From positions 124,001-188,000 of the forward strand of contig NZ_JAMRXH010000005.1 of the NCBI RefSeq assembly GCF_023740735.1: 64,000 nt of DNA. The letters run 5' to 3'. This document shows, in pieces, positions 26,431-36,590 of this stretch. This DNA is from Nocardia sp. CDC159. Its GTDB lineage: Bacteria; Actinomycetota; Actinomycetes; Mycobacteriales; Mycobacteriaceae. The notes under the pieces are model-generated. The model had not been told where the DNA came from, did no database searches, and saw only the letters and a program-made list of their open reading frames with translations. A program made the translations under genes and the position numbers. The number at the start of each line of letters is the position of its first letter. The stretch's first letter is position 1.

Positions 26431-27474
26431 TCAGCGGATCGAGCGGACCTCGGGTTCGTCATCGCTGCCGATTGCCGCGACGGCCTCCGGGAGCAGGCGG
26501 TCGAGGTGGTACGGATAGACCGTCTCGCCGATCCCGTCCAACTTCACGATGTCCTCCGGAGTGCACCACCTGTGCGCGCTGACGCAGCGGCGTTCCCAGA
26601 CCGTGGGGTCGGCGGGTTTGGGGTCGAAGGATTTCTTCGCGCGGGCGACGAAGAACAGTTCCTCGGAGCGGATGAGTTCGCCGTCGAAGGGGAAGACGGC
26701 GACGCGACGCCAGATCGGGCCACGCAGGAAGGTGGAGTCCAGGGCGTAGCCGGTCTCCTCCCACAGCTCGCGCACCGCGGCCGTGCGCAGGGTTTCGCCG
26801 GGTTCGACGCCGCCGCCGATGGTGAACCAGAACGGCATCTCGGGGGTCTGCGGATCGTGGCCGCGCATGAGCAGGATGCGGTCCTGCTCGTCGAGCAGCA
26901 CCACCCGCGCCGAGGTGCGCACGGTGTCGACCTCGAGGCCGGTGCTGGCGGCGGGGGTGACGCGCTCGGCGATCTCGAAGTAGGTCGGCAGCGGCGCGGT
27001 GCCGCCGAGGTGCAGCAGGCGGACCAGGCGGCGGGTACGCAGCGCGAGGGTGTCGCGCACGGCGTCGTTGTGGAAGCGGCGGGCGATCAGCACGCGGGCC
27101 TCGGCGTCGGCCAGTTCGGCCACCAATTGCGGTGGCAGCAACGAGATGTCGACCGCGGCGAGGGCGGCGGCCAATTGGTTTTCGGCGGTCTCGCGGTCGG
27201 CCCACTCGGCGCGCTCGGCCCGATCGGCCAGCGCCTGCAGGCGTTTGGATTGATCGGCGTCCGCCGGATCGGAGCCGTTCAGGGTGATGGCCACCGATCG
27301 CGCCACCACCGCGCGCCGGGCCAGCGCGGCCTCGAGGGCGTGGCGAGCCTGATCGCCGCGCACGTGCAGCCGGTCCAGTCGATTGGCCGTGGAATAGGCC
27401 CAGACACCGGCGGCGACGATCAGGGCCGCGATCAGGGCGAGGACCAGGATGGTGGTCGCGGAGAAGGTGATCAT
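26431..27474 (-). CDS. Membrane-anchored NUDIX hydrolase with LemA-like N-terminus
   Basis: 347 aa. It has one N-terminal membrane helix (residues about 5-27), then a helical segment resembling LemA-type domains (LHVRGDQARHALEAALARR), then a NUDIX domain with the box GVEPGETLRTAAVRELWEET, matching GX5EX7REUXEEXGU. It would hydrolyse a nucleoside diphosphate-linked compound at the membrane. It is the equivalent of M. tuberculosis Rv2609c, and its ATG start overlaps the pimA stop by 4 nt, pointing to a link with PIM synthesis. Substrate unknown. Confidence 0.9.
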   Translation of the reverse strand: MITFSATTILVLALIAALIVAAGVWAYSTANRLDRLHVRGDQARHALEAALARRAVVARSVAITLNGSDPADADQSKRLQALADRAERAEWADRETAENQLAAALAAVDISLLPPQLVAELADAEARVLIARRFHNDAVRDTLALRTRRLVRLLHLGGTAPLPTYFEIAERVTPAASTGLEVDTVRTSARVVLLDEQDRILLMRGHDPQTPEMPFWFTIGGGVEPGETLRTAAVRELWEETGYALDSTFLRGPIWRRVAVFPFDGELIRSEELFFVARAKKSFDPKPADPTVWERRCVSAHRWCTPEDIVKLDGIGETVYPYHLDRLLPEAVAAIGSDDEPEVRSIR

Positions 27475-28595
27475 CCGGCGACCCGCACGCGAGTGTCACC
27501 CACGGTCACGGTCTCGTAGACGCGCAGGATCTGTTCGGCCACCACCGGCCAATCGTATTCGCCGACCACCTGATTGGCGGCGCGCACCAGTTCCGCGCGC
27601 TCATCGGGATCGTCGAGCAGTTCGTTCAGCGCCCGCGCCAGGCGGGTGGAATCACCCACGGGCACCAGCCGTCCCGCCTTGCCGTCGCGCAGCACCCGGC
27701 GGAAGGCGTCCAATTCGCTTGCCACCACCGCGGTTCCGGCGGCCATCGCCTCCACCAGCACGATGCCGAAACTCTCCCCGCCGATATTGGGCGCGCAGTA
27801 CACATCCGCGCTGCGCATGGCCGAGGCCTTCTCCGCATCCGACACCTGGCCGAGGAAGCGCAGATGTCGCGCGTGCTCGCCCGCCTCGCGGCGTAACCGC
27901 TCCTCGTCACCGCGCCCGACGATCAGGATCTCGACCTGCGGATGCCGCCGCACCACCTGCGGCAGCGCCCCCAGCAGCACGGCCATCCCCTTGCGCGGCT
28001 CGTCGTAGCGGCCCAGGAACAGCACCGTCCCTCCGGCGCGCGGATAGCCGTCCAGCAGCGGCGCGTGCGCGAACGCGGGCACGTCCACACCGTTGGGGAT
28101 CTCGACCGCATCGCTGCCCAGCGCCTCGACCTGCCAGCGCCGGGCCAGCTCCGACACCGCGATGCGGCCCAGGATCTTCTCGTGATACGGCCGCAGCACG
28201 CCCTGAAACGTGCTGAGCACCAACGACTTCGTGGTCGAGGTGTGAAAGGTGGCAACGATCGGCCCGTCGGCGATCTTCAGCGCCAGCATGGACAGGCTCG
28301 GCGCGTTCGGCTCATGAATGTGCAGGACATCGAAGTCGTTGTCGGTGATCCAGCGCCGGATGCGGGTATAAGCGGTGGGCCCGAACGACAGTCGCGCCAC
28401 CGACCCGTTGTACGGAATCGGCACCGCCTTCCCGGCCGACACCACGAAATCCGGCAGCACCGTCTCATCCGACGCCGGAGCCAGCACACTGACCTTGTGC
28501 CCCCGCTCGATCAACACCTGCGCCAACTCGACAACGTGCGACTGCACCCCGCCCGGCACATCGAACGAGTACGGGCACACCATGCCGATCTTCAT
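27471..28595 (-). CDS. pimA: Phosphatidylinositol alpha-mannosyltransferase PimA
   Basis: A 374-aa GT4 glycosyltransferase that transfers mannose from GDP-mannose to phosphatidylinositol, the first step of PIM and lipomannan synthesis. It starts at ATG 28593-28595 with MKIGMVCPYSFDVPGGVQSH. The GT4 donor-site motif is GGESFGIVLVEAMAAGTAVV, and RYDEPRKGM is the phosphate-binding region. It overlaps the acyltransferase and NUDIX genes by 4 nt each. This gene marks the host as a PIM-making actinobacterium. Confidence 0.96.
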   Translation of the reverse strand: MKIGMVCPYSFDVPGGVQSHVVELAQVLIERGHKVSVLAPASDETVLPDFVVSAGKAVPIPYNGSVARLSFGPTAYTRIRRWITDNDFDVLHIHEPNAPSLSMLALKIADGPIVATFHTSTTKSLVLSTFQGVLRPYHEKILGRIAVSELARRWQVEALGSDAVEIPNGVDVPAFAHAPLLDGYPRAGGTVLFLGRYDEPRKGMAVLLGALPQVVRRHPQVEILIVGRGDEERLRREAGEHARHLRFLGQVSDAEKASAMRSADVYCAPNIGGESFGIVLVEAMAAGTAVVASELDAFRRVLRDGKAGRLVPVGDSTRLARALNELLDDPDERAELVRAANQVVGEYDWPVVAEQILRVYETVTVGDTRVRVAG

Positions 28596-29563
28596 AGCGC
28601 TCCCCCGAGAGTCGCCTGCGCGGCGGCGATGCGGGCGCGGCGGGCGTCGGACAGGTCCGATTCCCACAGCGGCTGCAGCATGTGCCAATCGGCCGGGAAC
28701 TGGGCGATATTCGCCGCGAACCGGTCGGCCAGGGCCTGGGTGGCCGCCGCCACGCCGCCGGAAACATCCAGGGGGGCCTCGGTTCGCAGGCCCCAGCCTT
28801 CGCGGCCCTGCTCGTCCACCGTGAACCAGGCGTGTACCGGCATGAGCGCAGCCCCGGTCTCGATCGCCAGCTTCGCCGCCCCGGCGGGCATCCAGGTGCG
28901 CTCGCCGAAGAATTCCACCGGCACGCCCCTGCCGGTCAGATCCCGCTCCCCCATCAGACAGACAATCTTGTTCTGCCGCAACCGATCCGCCAGCTGCGGG
29001 AAGGGCGGCTGCTCACCGCCGGTCAGGGGGAACACCTCGAAGCCCAGGCTCTCTCGATAGGCCACGAACCGCTCGAACAACGATTCCGGACGCAGCCGTT
29101 CGGCGACCGTGGCGAAGGTCCCGTAGTGCTGCACCAGCCACATCCCGGCCATATCCCAGTTTCCCGAATGCGGCAGCACGAACACCACACCCCGCCCCCG
29201 CGCCAGCGCGGCATCGAGATGTTCGATGCCCTGCGGCGCCGGCATCAGCGGCGACTTCGCCAGCGCCGCATGGTCCATGGTGGGCAGCCGGAACGCCTCA
29301 CGCCAATAGCGCGCGTAGGAGCGCATACTCGCGCGCACCAGCTCGTCGGGCACCGTCATCGGCGCCACACCGAGCACGCGGGCCAGATTGCGCCGCAACT
29401 GATTCGGCTCACCGGTGCGATGGCTCGCCCGGTTCGCGCGCCGCGCCGCCCAATCGCCGCCGCGGTCGAACAGCCGCCGCGCGGTGCGCTCGGGCAGTCC
29501 CCGGACCAGCCGCCATCCGGCCGCATATGCCTTGTCGGTCATAGCGGATTTCAGATCCGTCAT
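28592..29563 (-). CDS. PIM acyltransferase (PatA type)
   Basis: A 323-aa membrane-associated acyltransferase of the LpxL/HtrB-like family, placed as M. tuberculosis Rv2611c (PatA), which adds palmitate to the mannose of PIM. The catalytic HX4D is HSGNWD (about residue 131). MGERDLTGRGVPVEFFGE and GAALMPVHAWF are conserved family segments. It overlaps pimA by 4 nt and starts 10 nt after pgsA. Confidence 0.93.
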   Translation of the reverse strand: MTDLKSAMTDKAYAAGWRLVRGLPERTARRLFDRGGDWAARRANRASHRTGEPNQLRRNLARVLGVAPMTVPDELVRASMRSYARYWREAFRLPTMDHAALAKSPLMPAPQGIEHLDAALARGRGVVFVLPHSGNWDMAGMWLVQHYGTFATVAERLRPESLFERFVAYRESLGFEVFPLTGGEQPPFPQLADRLRQNKIVCLMGERDLTGRGVPVEFFGERTWMPAGAAKLAIETGAALMPVHAWFTVDEQGREGWGLRTEAPLDVSGGVAAATQALADRFAANIAQFPADWHMLQPLWESDLSDARRARIAAAQATLGGAL

Positions 29564-29573
29564 GCGGCGTCCC

Positions 29574-30245
29574 CTATTTCGTGGTTCCGGGCTCGACCCT
29601 GCCCGGCGGGGTGATCACGTCCCGGGCCCCGACCGAGTTGCGCACCGCCAGCACCCGCTGGAACACGGTCACGATGCTCAGCACGGCCAGGATGTACATG
29701 GCGACGTAGACGGCGTAGGTGAGCCATTCGATGCCCCAGTGCCCGCCGATGCCGGTGAATCCGGCGCCCACCAGGACGATCACCAGCCGGTCCGGGCGCT
29801 CGATGAGGCCGCCGTCGGCCGACAGCCCGCTGGCCTCCGCGCGCGCCTTGGCATAGGAGATGACCTGCGAGGTCACCAGCACGATCAGCGTCGCCAGGAA
29901 CAGCTGCTTACTGTGCTCGTTGTAGACCGCCCACCACGCCAGCGAGCCGAAGATCGCGCCGTCGGCGACCCGGTCGCAGGTGGCGTCCAGCACCGCACCG
30001 TATTTCGTGCCACCGCCGCGGGCGCGGGCCATCGCGCCGTCGAGCATGTCGAACATGACGAACAACCAGATCACCATCGTTCCCCAGAACAGGTGATCGG
30101 TCGGGAACAGCGTCACCGCGGCCGTGATCGAGGCCGCGGTGCCGATCAGCGTCATCGCATCGGGCGTGAGCCCGGTACTCACCAGCGCTTTGCCCAGGGG
30201 CGCAGTCGCTTTGGCGAACGTCTCACGACCGAAGAAGCTGAGCAC
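29574..30245 (-). CDS. pgsA: Phosphatidylinositol(phosphate) synthase, CDP-alcohol type
   Basis: A 223-aa integral membrane CDP-alcohol phosphatidyltransferase that makes phosphatidylinositol phosphate from CDP-diacylglycerol and inositol phosphate. The family motif D-G-x2-A-R-x8-G-x3-D-x3-D is seen as DGAMARARGGGTKYGAVLDA followed by TCDRVAD. About six membrane helices are visible. It starts 1 nt from the HIT gene stop. Confidence 0.94.
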   Translation of the reverse strand: MLSFFGRETFAKATAPLGKALVSTGLTPDAMTLIGTAASITAAVTLFPTDHLFWGTMVIWLFVMFDMLDGAMARARGGGTKYGAVLDATCDRVADGAIFGSLAWWAVYNEHSKQLFLATLIVLVTSQVISYAKARAEASGLSADGGLIERPDRLVIVLVGAGFTGIGGHWGIEWLTYAVYVAMYILAVLSIVTVFQRVLAVRNSVGARDVITPPGRVEPGTTK

Positions 30246-30246
30246 G

Positions 30247-30854
30247 CTACTCGGTGTCCTTCCAGGCTTCCGCGAGCAGCGCCCGCGTCTCCCGCAACAA
30301 CTGCGGCATCACCTTCACCCCGCCGACGACGGTGATGAAGTTGGCATCCCCGCCCCACCGCGGCACGATGTGCTGATGCAGGTGGTCGGCGAGCGAACCG
30401 CCCGCCACCCCACCGAGATTCAGGCCGACGTTGAAACCCTCCGGGCGCGACACCTTTTTCATCACCCGAATCGCCTGCTGAGTGAACGCCATCAGCTCGG
30501 TGCTCTCCTCGATCGTGAGGTCCTCGAGGTTGGCCACCCGCCGATACGGCACCACCATCATGTGGCCGGGGTTGTACGGATACAGGTTCAGCACCGCGTA
30601 CACCCACTGCCCGCGCGCGATCACCAGGCCGTCCTCGTCCGACATCTTCGGAATATCGGTGAACGGATGACCGCTCATCCGTTCAGCGGTGCCCGCGGGA
30701 CCCTCTTTTCGCGCATTGCGGTCGGCGGTCGCACCGGTGATATAGGACATCCGATACGGAGTCCACAAGCGTTGCAGGCGATCCGGATCTCCGGCGCCGG
30801 TATCCACGATCTCGCCTGCCGAATCTTGTTCAGACACAGCCTCATCCATGATGC

Positions 30855-30858
<4 letters not shown>
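30247..30858 (-). CDS. HIT family phosphorylase/hydrolase
   Basis: A 203-aa histidine-triad protein with [10 protein letters not shown], where the middle His is the nucleophile. It is the position equivalent of M. tuberculosis Rv2613c, an Ap4A phosphorylase. [18 protein letters not shown] is the conserved nucleotide-binding part. A 60-residue N-terminal extension, as in mycobacterial homologs, lies before the HIT fold. Its ATG overlaps the thrS stop by 4 nt. Confidence 0.93.
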
Positions 30859-32912
<2,054 letters not shown>

Positions 32913-33427
32913 GGCTGCGCTCTCCTTGACATATTCGTGCGGGCTTTCGCCCACGATTCGCGTGCTGCGGGATTTCCGCCATCCGGACGTGCGTCCAGGC
33001 CGAAGCCACATGTGCTCCGGCGCGACCATGCTATCGGGACGCCGCCAACCGCGCGCCGATGGCCATCCCCCACCGGCCACACAGGTTCCGTGGCACGGGC
33101 CACATCTCCCGACGACACCGCGCCACATTCCTTCGCGGCACCGCCTCCGCATTCGCGGGAAGCCACCGCCGGGAATTCCACTCGGCACCGCCTTCTGAAT
33201 TCTGCGCAACCCCGCCTTGGAATCCCGGCGACACCACCTTCGCCTCCCGAGCAGAGCCACCTTCACGTTCCCAGCAGCACCACCCTCGCGTTCCCAGCAG
33301 CACCACCTTTACGTTCGCGGCGGCACCCCGTCGCGTTCCCGCCGGCGTCACTTTCGCGTCCCCAGCAAAGCCACCCTCATGTCCCGGCAGCACTACCTTC
33401 GAAGTCCCGGTGTGCTTTTCGCCGGGA
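32913..33427. other. 515-bp gap upstream of thrS
   Basis: It contains a leader stem-loop next to thrS (about 32932-32955) and, from 33127 to 33425, an array of degenerate 23-bp repeats. No gene with its own start and coding bias was found. No T-box motif was seen. Confidence 0.6.
33127..33425. repeat. Degenerate 23-bp repeat array, about 13 units
   Basis: Units follow the pattern GTTCCCAGCAGCACCACCTTCGC (first half GTTCCCAGCAGCAC, second half CACCTTCGC), with period 22-24 bp. The best units begin near 33244, 33267, 33290, 33312, 33335 and 33358; flanking units are weaker. There are no constant spacers, so it is not CRISPR. It lies between the FhuF-like gene and thrS, upstream of thrS. Confidence 0.75.
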
Positions 33428-34141
33428 TCACCCCCGCAGCGCAAGCTCCGTCAGCAGGGCGTGCCGCTCGGCGGCGGGGCGCTTGGGGCAGCTGGTGCAC
33501 ATCTGGCAGCCGGGCACCTCGAAGACCAGGCAGCAGGAGATCCGCCGGACGAAGGTGCGCTCCTCGATGTCGACGAACCGCGGCACGGGTAACCGCCCGG
33601 CCACCTCGTGCGCCAGCCGCGATCCGACGGCCGGATTCCCGGCATCGATGGCTCGGTTGCCGATGGCGTCGGCGACGATCGCCCACAGCGAGGGGATTCC
33701 GGCCCCGCTCACCTCGGCGACGGCCGGAATGATGCGGCCCAGCGTCTTCCGCAGCGCAACACCGAGGCTCACCTCGGAATCGGCATCGTCGGAACAGCAT
33801 TCACCCTCGGCATGCGCGGACTCGCCCTCGGCCGTGCCGGGATGCCGGCCGTCCCACTGCACCGGCAGGACGCGCTCCACACCCCCGTCCGGCCGGATCT
33901 CACACAGAATCTGCTCCAACTCGGGATTGGGCACCGGGCGGTCCTGCGCGAGGGCGGCGGTGATCGGATCGACCAGTGACGAGGCGGCCATACACCACCA
34001 CAGCGTCCCCGACACCCGCGAGTCCCCCGTCCCCCACGAGATCCCCATATCGGCGATCCGCTCGGCCAACCACCGCGGATAGGTCAGCATGGTCCCCGGC
34101 ACCAACGTGCCCGTCACCACCGACCCCGCAACCATGTCCAT
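33428..34141 (-). CDS. FhuF-like ferric siderophore reductase
   Basis: A 237-aa protein with the FhuF-type [2Fe-2S] motif near its C-terminus: two adjacent Cys then a C-x-x-C, read as CCLVFEVPGCQMCTSCP. The N-terminal part (GTLWWCMAASSLVDPITAAL) fits the IucA/FhuF fold. It would release iron from imported siderophores in the cytosol. Start ATG 34139-34141 follows GGAG; GTG 34177 is an alternative. No siderophore genes are nearby. Confidence 0.8.
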   Translation of the reverse strand: MDMVAGSVVTGTLVPGTMLTYPRWLAERIADMGISWGTGDSRVSGTLWWCMAASSLVDPITAALAQDRPVPNPELEQILCEIRPDGGVERVLPVQWDGRHPGTAEGESAHAEGECCSDDADSEVSLGVALRKTLGRIIPAVAEVSGAGIPSLWAIVADAIGNRAIDAGNPAVGSRLAHEVAGRLPVPRFVDIEERTFVRRISCCLVFEVPGCQMCTSCPKRPAAERHALLTELALRG

Positions 34142-34274
34142 CCGTCTCCGATCCAGGCGAATACTTCCGATTACCACCCTGACACGCCCGCGCCCCATCG
34201 GCCAGGAATGTCCGTGAGCAGGCGCTTCAGCGTAGGTCCTGTCCCGCCCCGCGCGGCGCAGGCACGCCCGGATC

Positions 34275-34883
34275 TCATCGCGCCCCGCCCGGCTCGAGCT
34301 CCCCTCGTCGACGCCTGCCGCGCAGCCATCGACCAGCCCGCAACGCCAGCCAGCCCAGCCCGGCCAGCAGCACGAGGACGGCCACGAATGCCACCACCGG
34401 CACCGCCAGCGCCAGGATCGTGAGCACCAGCGAGGTCCCGTCCTCGGCAGTCGACACCACCGGATTCCCCACGCCCGCAGTCGTTCCCGTGACGAACGGC
34501 CGCGCCACCGCCCGCCCGGCGTGCACACCGCCCGCGGTCACGGCACCCAGCACGGCCGCGGCAACGGGCGAAAGATTCGCCGACATCCCGGCCTCGGCGG
34601 TGAACAGAATCGCCCCCGACACCGGAGCCACCAGCGTCCCGATCCCATGCAGAACCGAATCCACCGCCGGAATCTTGTCCCCCACCAGATCGAGCAGGAA
34701 CAGCACCCCCACACCGATCAACGCGGGCGTCGACGACAACCACCCGTACGATCCGCCCAGATCCACCCAGCCCAACCGGTCCGCGACACCCACCACCAGC
34801 AGCGGCAACCAGGCATTGAGCCCCGCCGCACCCGAAAGTCCGAAGGCCCCGAGCACCGCCCCCACGGCCGATGAGATCTCCAT
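34275..34883 (-). CDS. DUF4126 membrane protein
   Basis: 202 aa with several hydrophobic helices and the segments GLSGAAGLNAWLPLLVVG and FLLDLVGDKIPAVDSVLH that characterise the DUF4126 family. A basic C-terminal tail faces the cytosol. Function unknown. It starts at ATG 34881-34883 and is followed on the same strand by the FhuF-like gene 133 nt downstream. Confidence 0.75.
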   Translation of the reverse strand: MEISSAVGAVLGAFGLSGAAGLNAWLPLLVVGVADRLGWVDLGGSYGWLSSTPALIGVGVLFLLDLVGDKIPAVDSVLHGIGTLVAPVSGAILFTAEAGMSANLSPVAAAVLGAVTAGGVHAGRAVARPFVTGTTAGVGNPVVSTAEDGTSLVLTILALAVPVVAFVAVLVLLAGLGWLALRAGRWLRGRRRRGELEPGGAR

Positions 34884-34928
34884 GCCACCAGTGTGCCGCC
34901 CACAACCCGAACCGGACCGATATCGCGC

Positions 34929-35315
34929 CTAGACGTCGTTGCGCCGCGCCCAGTCCGGCAGCGTTTCGATCGGTCCGTCCAAGGTTTGCCCGATCGTGCT
35001 CTGGCTCGCCTCCTCCAGAGTGTCGGGCAACCGTTCGAACGTGGCAGGCAGAACGTCCAGCCCCGCACACACTTGCCGACCGTCCCGCATCGTCACCAGC
35101 ACCAGGCAGCGCCAATGCGGCGAGAACCGCGGCCGCTCCTCCAGGTGGTGCGCCAGCACGGGCCGAAGGTAGTGCGTCGCCTCGTGGTCGACATGCCGCT
35201 CCAGCCACTCGACCGGCGCCCTCCCATTCAGACCGAGCACGGCCGCTTCTTCCTCCAGCCGCATCAGCTCGGCAGTATCGACCGCCTTCACCGTCAGCGG
35301 AACCTTCGACCCCAT
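34929..35315 (-). CDS. Hypothetical protein, 128 aa
   Basis: Starts at ATG 35313-35315. It is soluble and acidic overall, with no recognised domain. Visible features are an N-terminal LTVKAVDTAELMRLEEEAA helix, then WLERHVDHEATHYLRPV (His-rich), and a W-R-C-L-V-L-V strand. Longer upstream in-frame sequence runs antisense to the DUF885 gene and is rejected. It is divergent from the DUF885 gene and 45 nt from DUF4126. Confidence 0.6.
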   Translation of the reverse strand: MGSKVPLTVKAVDTAELMRLEEEAAVLGLNGRAPVEWLERHVDHEATHYLRPVLAHHLEERPRFSPHWRCLVLVTMRDGRQVCAGLDVLPATFERLPDTLEEASQSTIGQTLDGPIETLPDWARRNDV

Positions 35316-35375
35316 AACGCGATCCTGCCAGCCAACCGCCCTGCGCGCACCGGACGAGCCGGGCAGAGTGGATAT

Positions 35376-36584
35376 GTGGACGTGGCTCATGACTATGCCC
35401 TGCTGGCCCTGCGGGTCGATCGGCTGGTGGCCGAACACCCCACGGGGAGTTGGATTCTGGATTATCGGGGGCCCGAGCAATGGCGGACTCGGGTGGCGGA
35501 CGAGCCATTGGCGAAGCCCGCGGATCTGGTTCGGGCCGCCGCGGATCTGGAGGCCGCCGTTGCCGCCGGGGATCCGGCTCTGGCGGAACAGATTCGGGCG
35601 CTGGGCACCGTCGCGCGACGACTGGCCGGGGAGCGGTTGTCGCTGCCCGAACAGGTGCGGGACATGCTGGGAATCGACGCCGAGTGGATTGCCGATGAGG
35701 TGTTCGAGGAGGCCCATCGGTTGCTGGACGAGGCCCTGCCCGCGACAAAAGGCACACTCGCCCAACGGTTGCACGCCTGGCGCGCCGCGCACAGCCTACC
35801 CGCGGGCCGGTCGGATCGGCTGACCGATCTGATCCAGCGCGCGGTGACCGAATCCCGGCGCCGGGCCGAGAAGTTGCTGCCGTTACCCGACAATATCGAT
35901 GTCACAGTGGAATTCGCGCCCGGTCCGTTCCGCGGGTTGTACCGGGGCGGAACCGGGGGCACCGTGTACGTCGATCCCAATCTACCGTTCAACCTCGCCG
36001 ATCTGTTCTATGTCGTTGCCCACGAGTCGATTCCGGGACATATCTGCGAGTTCATGCTCAAACAGCTCCACCAGGGTCACCGCCCCGACATCCAGGTGCG
36101 CTTCATGCCGTCACCGGCCTACGTGGTCTCCGAAGGCATCGGACTCCACGCCCCCCAGCTCCTGTTCCCCGGTGACGAGGCCCAACGCTGGCTGCTCGAC
36201 AACATCGAAGAGCTCCAACCCGATCCGAGCAACTACGCGAAAATTCAGCACGCCCGCAACATCCTCTGGGGCGCCTACTGCAACGCGGCCCTCCTCCTCG
36301 CCGACGCCACCCCCTGGCCCAAGGTCCGCGACTACTTGGCCGACACCGCCCTGATCACCGACGACGAGTCAACCTTCATGCACCCCTTCCTCACCACCCC
36401 CTTCACCGAGTCCTACATCTTCACCTACTACCACGGTTGGCGCCTGCTACGACCACATCTGCAGAACCCGACCTTCCTGCACCGAGCCCTTACCGAACAG
36501 CTAGCGGTCTCATCGCTCCAGTCAAGCCGCGGTAACGGCGCGAGTCCGGTTGCAGAGCAACCGGACTCGCGCCGTAGGGAATGA
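35376..36584 (+). CDS. DUF885-like putative metallopeptidase
   Basis: About 402 aa, starting at GTG 35376. The zinc motif H-E-x-x-P-G-H is present in VVAHESIPGHICEFM, as in DUF885 proteins, which are thought to be gluzincin-like peptidases. Other conserved features are YVVSEGIGLHAPQLLFPGD, with a likely third zinc ligand Glu, and the YYHGWRLL segment near the end. The family usually has 550-600 aa, so this is a short version. The last 17 codons run through a perfect hairpin and may be a non-conserved tail. Confidence 0.7.
   Translation: MDVAHDYALLALRVDRLVAEHPTGSWILDYRGPEQWRTRVADEPLAKPADLVRAAADLEAAVAAGDPALAEQIRALGTVARRLAGERLSLPEQVRDMLGIDAEWIADEVFEEAHRLLDEALPATKGTLAQRLHAWRAAHSLPAGRSDRLTDLIQRAVTESRRRAEKLLPLPDNIDVTVEFAPGPFRGLYRGGTGGTVYVDPNLPFNLADLFYVVAHESIPGHICEFMLKQLHQGHRPDIQVRFMPSPAYVVSEGIGLHAPQLLFPGDEAQRWLLDNIEELQPDPSNYAKIQHARNILWGAYCNAALLLADATPWPKVRDYLADTALITDDESTFMHPFLTTPFTESYIFTYYHGWRLLRPHLQNPTFLHRALTEQLAVSSLQSSRGNGASPVAEQPDSRRRE
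36535..36575. terminator. Perfect 18-bp hairpin at the DUF885/SulP junction
   Basis: Arms ACGGCGCGAGTCCGGTTG (36535-36552) and CAACCGGACTCGCGCCGT (36558-36575) enclose a 5-nt loop. It sits between two convergent genes and lies inside the last codons of the DUF885 gene. It probably acts as a bidirectional terminator. Confidence 0.8.
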
Positions 36585-36590
36585 AACGGA

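Noticed and set aside
32913..33126. T-box riboswitch upstream of thrS
   Set aside because: No T-box consensus or specifier-loop layout was seen; only a small stem-loop near the start.
32913..33266. N-terminal extension of threonyl-tRNA synthetase
   Set aside because: Sequence before GTG 32912 is repeat-derived and unlike the family; AAGGAG fixes the start.
33127..33425. CRISPR array
   Set aside because: Repeat units vary and follow each other directly with no unique spacers, and no cas genes are present.
33031..33444. Minus-strand 137-codon frame across the degenerate repeats
   Set aside because: Its repetitive Gly/Val/Lys pattern comes from the 23-bp repeats; no ribosome-binding site or homology was recognised.
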